From Prochlorothrix sp035285005 (GTDB lineage: Bacteria; Cyanobacteriota; Cyanobacteriia; Prochlorotrichales; Prochlorotrichaceae): a stretch of DNA of 18,714 bases. The notes beneath the pieces are model-generated. The model ran no database searches. It saw only the letters and a list, made by a program, of their open reading frames with translations, and was not told the origin of the DNA. Every line of letters begins with the position of its first letter. The first letter of the stretch is position 1. This document shows positions 13,856-18,714 of the stretch, piece by piece. Where the stretch lies: NCBI GenBank assembly GCA_035285005.1, contig JAYKIB010000237.1, positions 1 to 18,714 on the forward strand. Direction: 5' to 3'. The translations under genes were made by a program, and so were the position numbers.

Positions 13856-15263
13856 GATAGGTCTCCATTTCACCTCGACCCTTGACCTTGATCGTGCCCC
13901 GTGGCTCAAAGGAATAGCGATCGGCCACCAGGGCATAGGTGGCAGCACTGACTTGAATCTTGCCAGGGATCCCGTGGGACTCCATCCGGCTCGCCAAATT
14001 AACCGCATCTCCCCAAAGATCATAGGTGAATTTTTTGATGCCAATTACCCCCGCCACCACCAGTCCCGTATTGATTCCGATACGGACTTGAAGGGTACTT
14101 TGGCGATCCTGGTTAAAATCCACCAGGGCCGATCGAAAGTCCAAGGCCAAATCCACCATCGCCCCTGCCGCATCCGCGTGGGGCGTAGGCACTCCCCCCA
14201 CCACCATATAGGCATCCCCGATCGTCTTGATTTTCTCAAGCCCGTAGTGCTCCACCAGGGTGTCAAAGCGGGAAAAAATATCATTGAGCAAGCAAACCAG
14301 ATCCGAAGCGGGCATCTGGGTGGACAAACAGGTGAAATTGACCAAATCCACAAACAGAATCGTCACCTGTTCAAAACTTTCAGCGATCGCCCGCTCCCCC
14401 TGCTTCAGTTGTTCGGCAATGGTGGCGGGTAGGATATTGAGCAGCAGTTGCTCGGACTTGAGCTGGGCTTCCCGTAGGGCGGCCTCGGTTTGGGAGCGAG
14501 CACTAATCGCATTGCAGGTTTGCTGAAACAGCTCTTGGAACGATCGAATCACATCCCCCATTTCGTCCTGTTGCCGAATCTGCTGGGTTTCCAGGGGAAC
14601 GCGACTATCGGGATGGGCCTGCATCACCACCTCACCCGCCCGCAGAAAGTCCCGTCGCAGCTGCAACACCGGTCCAATCACCAACTGGCCCACCACCACC
14701 ATCGTCGTCCCCGTCACCACCACCGCAATCAGCACCACCAGTCCCGCCACCCGCAGCCCATAGGCCCGCAGGTCCGCCGCAAGGCCCGACGCATCATGAC
14801 GGATCACAATGACATACTGATCATTGAAGGTAAAGCCATTGCTTAGGCAGGCGAGATCGTAGCGACCGACGCGGCTGTTCAGGACTCCGATCGGCTCCTT
14901 GGCGGTGTCGGGAATGGCAAACAGGGGCGGCACCTCACCAAAGGTACTAATTTGCTCCCCAGTGGCCCGTTTATAGAGCGCCCCCCCCTTCACCACCGAC
15001 TCAGCGTTCAGCTGCTGGGAAAAGCCCAGAAACAAGGCCCGCACGTCCCGGTCGGTCATGGTTCCCTGGCGGGTGGCCAGGAGTAATTCCTTGGAAACGG
15101 CGGCAAGGCGATCGAGGTTTTCTTTTTTGCGCGTTTGATAGGAGGGGATAAAAATTACCACTTCCACAACCACCAAACTGAGAAAAACCCAGTAGGTTAC
15201 CTTCCGAGCCAAGGGGGATTTGGCCAAGCTCAAGATAAATTTCAGACAGTCCTGCATGGCCAT
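13848..15263 (-). CDS. Membrane-bound class III adenylate cyclase
   Basis: The 471-residue protein makes cyclic AMP from ATP. Order of parts: short cytoplasmic start; membrane helix about 22-40; extracytoplasmic sensor region about 41-168, of unassigned ligand; second helix about 170-196; HAMP-like linker to about 243; a helical segment ending in the SEQLLLNILPATIAEQL signal-helix motif (270-286); and a catalytic domain 297-470. Catalytic residues align with Rv1625c: metal-binding Asp306 and Asp350, adenine-selecting Lys346 and Asp415 (in YDLWGD), and transition-state Asn422 and Arg426. The Lys/Asp pair points to adenylate rather than guanylate cyclase. One complete domain per chain means it must act as a homodimer. 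ATG 15263 was used; ATG 15257 is equally possible. Its stop codon lies in a 19-bp tandem duplication. Confidence 0.93.
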   Translation of the reverse strand: MAMQDCLKFILSLAKSPLARKVTYWVFLSLVVVEVVIFIPSYQTRKKENLDRLAAVSKELLLATRQGTMTDRDVRALFLGFSQQLNAESVVKGGALYKRATGEQISTFGEVPPLFAIPDTAKEPIGVLNSRVGRYDLACLSNGFTFNDQYVIVIRHDASGLAADLRAYGLRVAGLVVLIAVVVTGTTMVVVGQLVIGPVLQLRRDFLRAGEVVMQAHPDSRVPLETQQIRQQDEMGDVIRSFQELFQQTCNAISARSQTEAALREAQLKSEQLLLNILPATIAEQLKQGERAIAESFEQVTILFVDLVNFTCLSTQMPASDLVCLLNDIFSRFDTLVEHYGLEKIKTIGDAYMVVGGVPTPHADAAGAMVDLALDFRSALVDFNQDRQSTLQVRIGINTGLVVAGVIGIKKFTYDLWGDAVNLASRMESHGIPGKIQVSAATYALVADRYSFEPRGTIKVKGRGEMETYLL

Positions 15264-15418
15264 CGGGTTAGTCCCTGTAATGCGCTGTAATGCGCAGTCA
15301 ATCGGTGCTTTCCTCGTCCCTTGGCAGCCCCACGCTACCCTTCATCGAGGGACCCGGAAGGAGGTCCACACAAGAATACAGGTTGGGTTGGGTTGGGCAA
15401 ATTGACCGCCCACCATCC

Positions 15419-15434
15419 TTAATTGAAGTGCCCC
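15419..15434 (+). repeat. E1 right-end remnant forming the DUF952 3' end
   Basis: ttaattgaagtgcccc matches the E1 right end at 13 of 15 aligned positions. On the minus strand it encodes the last residues GHFN and the TAA stop of the DUF952 gene. Confidence 0.5.
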
Positions 15435-15943
15435 AGGGATCCGCCATCGGCCCCCAGAAGTGTAGCAGGGAGGGTAAATTGCCCGTCCCGCTGGGGCAGG
15501 TTATACCATTCGATTACAGCATCCAGGTTAAGGGATCCGTAGAGATGGGGAAATTGGGGGGCATCGGGTTCCGGTGGACTCCCGTCCGGATGGACCGGAG
15601 CTTCCCAGCGTAGGTCTGCCTGAAGGCGTTGGGGATCGATTTCCAGCAGAATCAGGTCACCTTGGTCCTGATAAAAACGATTGGCCACCCCACACACCTG
15701 CTCACGGCTGGAAAGGTGAATAAAGCCTTCCTCGGTCAGGGAGGGAGGAGCGTAGGGGGGGAGGGTGGCTTTATGGTCCTGAAAGGCGGCTAGATCGAGG
15801 GGGCGATCGATCGAGGTCGCATCGCCTGAAGCAGGATCGCCTAAAGCAGCCTCAACCGGAGCAAAACCGATCGAGGCAGTCCGCAGAAGCGCATGCCACT
15901 GGGGCAGCGTCAGCAAATGAAAGAGGGAGTCAGCGATAGACAT
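15419..15943 (-). CDS. DUF952 family protein
   Basis: The 174-residue product matches the DUF952 family, whose biochemical role is not established. Conserved pieces are PPSLTEEGFIHLSSREQVCGVANRFYQDQGDLILLEID (about 82-119), LRWEAPVHPDGSPPEPDAPQFPHLYGSLNLDAVI. ATG 15943 (MSIADSLFHLLTLPQWHALL) was chosen because the open frame upstream encodes only a pentanucleotide repeat and begins with TTG. Residues about 30-65 are a variable Ala/Asp-rich insertion between the HLLTLPQW start and the conserved core; family members are usually shorter. The C-terminal GHFN and the stop codon come from an E1-like sequence. Directly upstream is a 40-bp pentamer tract with no ribosome binding site. Confidence 0.85.
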   Translation of the reverse strand: MSIADSLFHLLTLPQWHALLRTASIGFAPVEAALGDPASGDATSIDRPLDLAAFQDHKATLPPYAPPSLTEEGFIHLSSREQVCGVANRFYQDQGDLILLEIDPQRLQADLRWEAPVHPDGSPPEPDAPQFPHLYGSLNLDAVIEWYNLPQRDGQFTLPATLLGADGGSLGHFN

Positions 15944-15944
15944 A

Positions 15945-15984
15945 GGGCAAGGCAAGGCAAGGCAGGGCAAGGCAGGGCAGGGCA
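15945..15984. repeat. Pentanucleotide tandem repeat, eight units
   Basis: Units of gggca or aggca run without interruption for 40 bp, ending one base before the DUF952 ATG. On the minus strand this is a pyrimidine-rich TGCCC/TGCCT tract occupying the ribosome-binding-site position. Confidence 0.85.
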
Positions 15985-15999
15985 GGATAGAGCGTCACC

Positions 16000-16016
16000 A
16001 TTAATCGAGGTGTCCC
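16000..16016 (+). repeat. Solo E1 right end
   Basis: attaatcgaggtgtccc matches the E1 right end with one inserted or changed base. No hairpin or left half precedes it; the pentamer tract does. Confidence 0.65.
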
Positions 16017-16023
16017 ATTGAGT

Positions 16024-16043
16024 TTTGTATCTTTCTATACAAA
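16024..16043. promoter_or_regulatory. AT-rich inverted repeat upstream of the DUF952 gene
   Basis: tttgtat (16024-16030) and atacaaa (16037-16043) are perfect inverted arms around six bases, about 80-100 bp before the DUF952 ATG. They may be an operator or part of a promoter; no regulator is implied. Confidence 0.3.
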
Positions 16044-16085
16044 GCTGGACCAAGGTTCGCCACAATAAAGCTTTACCACCATCCA

Positions 16086-16201
16086 GGGCACCTCGATTAG
16101 CATCCCGATTAGCACCCTGATGAATAGCTGCGGGCGGCGCCCGCAACAGCTCTGCTTTTGCCATGGGCACTGCGGTAAAACGCTGCATTTTCGAGATGCC
16201 T
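16086..16201 (-). repeat. E1 element, expanded copy
   Basis: Left end gggcacctcgattag, then a local duplication (gattagca repeated), a shorter hairpin (gcgggc-ggc-gcccgc) and the E1 block in reverse orientation (gggcactgcggtaaaa), ending tcgagatgcct. About 116 bp rather than 99. No matching target duplication is seen, in keeping with an older, rearranged copy. Confidence 0.75.
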
Positions 16202-16210
16202 GAGACTGAC

Positions 16211-16310
16211 GGGCCCCTCGATTAATCCTAGTTTTTGGGAAACAGCCCATGCCAGGATACGGAATTAGGATGGCTGGCGAAGCCACCCATCCTAATGAAT
16301 CGAGGCACCC
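16211..16310 (+). repeat. E1 element, full copy with 4-bp TSD
   Basis: Ends gggcccctcgattaat and aatgaatcgaggcaccc; hairpin ttaggatggctggc / gccacccatcctaa with one mismatch around gaa. Flanked by tgac on both sides (16207-16210, 16311-16314). Only 9 bp separates it from the copy at 16086. Confidence 0.88.
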
Positions 16311-16359
16311 TGACCTCCAATGTTTCAATATGCTGCCCCCTTAAAACTGGTTTTAGATC

Positions 16360-16635
16360 ATGAACTTACTCCATGCCTACGCGCCGTTAGCGGAACTGAT
16401 GCAGGCCGATCCCACCCAGACCAGCTGGTCCCTCGGCGGCTGTCAGTATATCTACACCAAAGGCTGTACAGCGCTGAAACCGGGCGACTGGGTTGCTCTT
16501 TACGAACCCCCCTCGGACTATGCCTTCGATCGGGGACTATTACTATGCGAAACCGTGGCCGATCGCTGGTTGCTCTGGGTTCCGGATCACGGTGAGGTGG
16601 AGTTGTGTCTCCGCCAGGTTTGTCCAGGGGTTTAG
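16360..16635 (+). CDS. Conserved-looking 91-residue protein, function unknown
   Basis: I do not recognise the family. The product is a small, soluble, acidic protein with no membrane helix or signal peptide. It has evenly spaced aromatic residues, the segment SLGGCQYIYTKGCTALKPGDWVALYEPPSDYAF (about 23-55, written in part: KGCTALKPGDW) and an alternating hydrophobic second half (LLLCETVADRWLLWVP) that looks like beta strands, perhaps a small barrel. Four Cys residues are present but not in a metal-binding pattern. ATG 16360 has no clear ribosome binding site. The composition, lack of a better frame and tail-to-tail fit with murF (30 bp apart) support a real gene. Confidence 0.7.
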   Translation: MNLLHAYAPLAELMQADPTQTSWSLGGCQYIYTKGCTALKPGDWVALYEPPSDYAFDRGLLLCETVADRWLLWVPDHGEVELCLRQVCPGV

Positions 16636-16651
16636 GGTCGAAGTGAGACCC
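16635..16651. terminator. Short hairpin between converging genes
   Basis: gggtc and gaccc pair around seven bases in the 30-bp gap between the 16360 gene and murF. It is weak and has no T run; possibly a shared terminator. Confidence 0.25.
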
Positions 16652-16665
16652 GCGCCAGACTGGCC

Positions 16666-18084
16666 CTAAGCAACGGAAGAATTGCGGTACTGGGCATCCA
16701 GTTGGGTCACCACCTGGTCCAGGGCCACCGATCGAGACGCCTTAAACAGCAGGCGATCGCCCGGTTGAATTAACCCCTGCAACCGAGCCACCAAACTGGC
16801 TTGGTCCGTAAAGGACTCCGTGGGCACCGCAGCCGCCCCTTGGCAGAGCGCCGCCGTTTCAGCGGGATCCGCCAGGATTAAGAGCCGATCGATCGCCAAT
16901 TCCGCCACCAATTCCCCCACTTCCCGGTGAAACTGCACCGAATGGGGGCCAAGCTCCTTCATGGTGCCCAGCACCGCAATATGGCGCTGTCCTGGAGTTT
17001 GCTTCAGGAGGCGCAGGGCAGCGGCCATGGACTCCGGCCCCGCATTGTAGGTTTCATCCAATGCCACAATGTCTTGGTCCGCCCCCCCCCACACCAGACG
17101 CTTGGCCCGTCCCCCCGGTAAGGTAACCTGCAGTTGGGTCAGGGTCGATCGGGGAATGCCCACCGCCTCCGCCACCGCTAGGGCCGCCAGGAAGTTCAAA
17201 GCGTTGTGCTCTCCAGCTAAGGGAAGGGAGAAAATCTCACCCTCCAGCTTCAAAGTCTCGGGATCGAGGAGTTTTCCGTGTAGATCGCCTTGAGTCAGCC
17301 CAAAGGTGCGGGTTTTGCCCCGCCAACGCTGGCCGGCGGCCTCCATTAACAACCCATTATCCGCATTGAGGATGGCCAGTCGATCGCCGGGATTGCCCGC
17401 AGCAGCTTCAAGCTGGGCCATGTGCGCCAACAGTTCGGTTTTGGCAGCGGCGATCGCCTCCCGTGACCCCAGCCGCTCGATATGGGCCACCCCCACGTTG
17501 GTAATGACCCCGATCGTCGGCTCCGCGATCGCCGCCAGTTCCCCAATCTCCCCCGGCCCCCGCATTGCCATTTCAATCACCGCAAATTGGTGCTCCTGCC
17601 GTAAATTCAGCAGGGTTTTGGGAACACCAATCTCATTGTTGTAGTTTGCTTCCGTTTTTAGCACTGGTCCTCGGGTTGCCAGCATTGCTGCAATCAGTTC
17701 TTTAGTGCTGGTCTTGCCCACGGATCCCGTTACCCCCACCACGGGAATCCCAAAATTTTGCCGCCAGCCCCAACCGATGCGCTGGTACGCCTGGAGGGTG
17801 TCCTCCACCTGGATCAGGGGTAGGCCGAGGGCTAAGTCGGCGGGACTCGGCCCAAAGGTCCGATCGACAATGGCGATCGTTGCCCCCTGGGTCTGGGCCT
17901 GGGCCAAAAACTGGTGACCATCGAAACGCTCCCCCCGCAGGGCTAGAAACACTTGGCCCGGTGCTAGGGTGCGGGTGTCGGTGGAGAGGCCGGTGAGGGG
18001 CGCGGCGGGCAGGGGGGCGCTGCTGGGGTGGGGCCGGCCCTGGGTAAGGCTCAGCAGGCGATCGGGGGCGAGGGAAAAAGCCAT
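16666..18084 (-). CDS. murF: UDP-MurNAc-tripeptide--D-Ala-D-Ala ligase MurF
   Basis: MurF adds the D-Ala-D-Ala dipeptide to UDP-MurNAc-tripeptide, the last cytoplasmic ATP-dependent step of peptidoglycan precursor synthesis. The 472-residue product has the three Mur-ligase domains: N-terminal substrate domain (STDTRTLAPGQVFLALRGERFDGHQFL, about 34-60), central ATPase with the P-loop GVTGSVGKTSTKEL (117-130, Lys124), NYNNEIGVPKTLL and the GEHNALNFLAALAVA strand, and C-terminal domain with DETYNAGPESM and LGTMKELG. Length is normal. ATG 18084 gives a start in line with the family. It stands alone on the minus strand, not in a mur cluster. It has at least three HIP1 octamers. An E1 copy lies about 35 bp upstream. 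Confidence 0.95.
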   Translation of the reverse strand: MAFSLAPDRLLSLTQGRPHPSSAPLPAAPLTGLSTDTRTLAPGQVFLALRGERFDGHQFLAQAQTQGATIAIVDRTFGPSPADLALGLPLIQVEDTLQAYQRIGWGWRQNFGIPVVGVTGSVGKTSTKELIAAMLATRGPVLKTEANYNNEIGVPKTLLNLRQEHQFAVIEMAMRGPGEIGELAAIAEPTIGVITNVGVAHIERLGSREAIAAAKTELLAHMAQLEAAAGNPGDRLAILNADNGLLMEAAGQRWRGKTRTFGLTQGDLHGKLLDPETLKLEGEIFSLPLAGEHNALNFLAALAVAEAVGIPRSTLTQLQVTLPGGRAKRLVWGGADQDIVALDETYNAGPESMAAALRLLKQTPGQRHIAVLGTMKELGPHSVQFHREVGELVAELAIDRLLILADPAETAALCQGAAAVPTESFTDQASLVARLQGLIQPGDRLLFKASRSVALDQVVTQLDAQYRNSSVA

Positions 18085-18118
18085 AAATTAAGCCAAAGAT
18101 TACAAGCTAAAGCGGACA

Positions 18119-18213
18119 GGGCACCTCGAAAAATGCAGATTGTCACCGCAGTGCCCAGGGCAGAATCAGGATTGGGGGGGGCGGCGCCGCCGCCCCCATG
18201 AATCGAGGTAGCC
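18119..18213 (+). repeat. E1 element, 95-bp copy with 4-bp TSD
   Basis: Left end gggcacctcgaaaaat, internal tgtcaccgcagtgccc and cagaatcaggattg, then an all-GC hairpin (gggggcggc-gccgcc type) and right end atgaatcgaggtagcc. Flanked by gaca on both sides (18115-18118, 18214-18217). It sits between murF and the right-edge repeats. Confidence 0.87.
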
Positions 18214-18257
18214 GACAAGCTGAGAAATACTAGCTAAAAAATACCAGCTAAAGCTTA

Positions 18258-18398
18258 GAGGATATTTGGAAACCTAAGAGAATCCCCCCTAACCCCCTTG
18301 TAAAGGGGGGGACAGCCTCTTCTTTCCCCTTAAAAAGGGGGACTGAGGGGGATTCGGCAAGGGCCTACGGCCCTTGGCCGAAGTTTCCAAACATCCTC
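18258..18398 (-). repeat. E2 element, full copy (MITE-like)
   Basis: Inverted ends gaggatatttggaaac (18258-18273) and gtttccaaacatcctc (18383-18398), 141 bp, with the same internal palindromes as the 8503 copy in the opposite orientation. Flanked by tta on both sides (18255-18257, 18399-18401), a possible 3-bp target duplication. Confidence 0.87.
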
Positions 18399-18436
18399 TT
18401 AGGGGTTAGCAAGGGCCTGTGAGTTGTTAATGTTTT

Positions 18437-18470
18437 CCCTAAAACTACCTACTAGTAGGTAGTTTTAGGG
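18437..18470. promoter_or_regulatory. Perfect 34-bp palindrome
   Basis: The left arm ccctaaaactacctact is followed with no spacer by its exact reverse complement. The centre, acctactagtaggt, has the full symmetry typical of operators for dimeric TetR-like repressors. As RNA it could also be a terminator stem. It is not part of E1 or E2. Confidence 0.6.
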
Positions 18471-18518
18471 TCTAGGAAATGCGAGGCAAGCTCCTCCCAG
18501 TCAGGCCCACTCTATTCA

Positions 18519-18617
18519 GGGCACCTCGATTAATACAGATTTTCACCGCAGTACCCACGGCAAAATCAGGGTTGTGGCAGGCGGCTTCGCCGCCTGCCAC
18601 AATTAATCGAGGTGCCC
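18519..18617 (+). repeat. E1 element, best-preserved 99-bp copy
   Basis: Both 16-bp ends are perfect inverse matches (17 if the adjoining a and t are counted). Perfect 14-bp hairpin ttgtggcaggcggc / gccgcctgccacaa (18572-18585, 18589-18602, loop ttc). Flanks are ttca and ttaa, a 3-of-4 match. No gene was recognised between 18085 and the window end; the 630 bp holds E1, E2, the palindrome and this copy. Confidence 0.9.
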
Positions 18618-18714
18618 TTAAGATGTCCAGATTCAAGCTGTCCAGTTTTATCCCAGCAGAATCTTTTGGGTTCAACAAAAAACCTAAATCCCTGATTGAC
18701 TGACAAAGGTAGGG

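Noticed and set aside
16086..16201. Target duplication around the expanded E1 copy
   Set aside because: Flanks are tcca and gaga, with no match, and the copy's ends are altered, so no claim is made.

Overview
The window is chromosomal DNA from a moderately GC-rich cyanobacterium. The evidence is an adjacent cyanophycinase and cyanophycin synthetase (cphB-cphA), at least five copies of the HIP1 octamer GCGATCGC (for example 9167-9174, 14383-14390, 16753-16760, 17450-17457, 17525-17532), cyanobacterial-type MutL, TrmD and CydAB, and abundant small dispersed repeats between genes. Species cannot be fixed from the sequence alone.

Layout, left to right. A repeat-rich left edge (1-326) is followed by mutL (minus), a wrecked isochorismatase-family hydrolase gene (about 2466-2697, minus) and trmD (minus). 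A gene-free stretch of about 770 bp leads to cphB and, after a further 690 bp, cphA (both plus): the cyanophycin storage and breakdown pair. Next come cydB and cydA (minus; bd-type quinol oxidase operon read from 11243 to 8782), nadA (minus; NAD synthesis), a small two-helix membrane protein (plus), a membrane-bound class III adenylate cyclase (minus), a DUF952 protein (minus), a 91-residue protein of unknown function (plus), murF (minus; peptidoglycan precursor synthesis) and a 630-bp gene-free right edge built almost entirely of repeats. Apart from cydAB and perhaps cphBA, the genes look like single transcription units of housekeeping or storage function.

The most interesting content is between the genes. 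One family, called E1 here, is a non-autonomous transposon-like element of about 99 bp. It has inverted ends GGGCACCTCGATTAAT / ATTAATCGAGGTGCCC and, near one end, a strong hairpin. Four nearly complete copies are flanked by perfect 4-bp direct repeats (TAAT, CCTA, TGAC, GACA) and a fifth by a 3-of-4 match, so E1 has moved by transposition. The hairpin stem differs between copies yet stays paired. A second family, E2 (141-147 bp, ends GAGGATGTTTGGAAAC), occurs in two full copies of opposite orientation and several fragments. E1 and E2 form nests around nadA, around the cyclase and at the right edge. An E1 end supplies the stop codon of the DUF952 gene. A perfect 34-bp palindrome lies between an E2 and an E1 copy near the right edge. 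No CRISPR array, tRNA, rRNA, phage gene or intact transposase was found.
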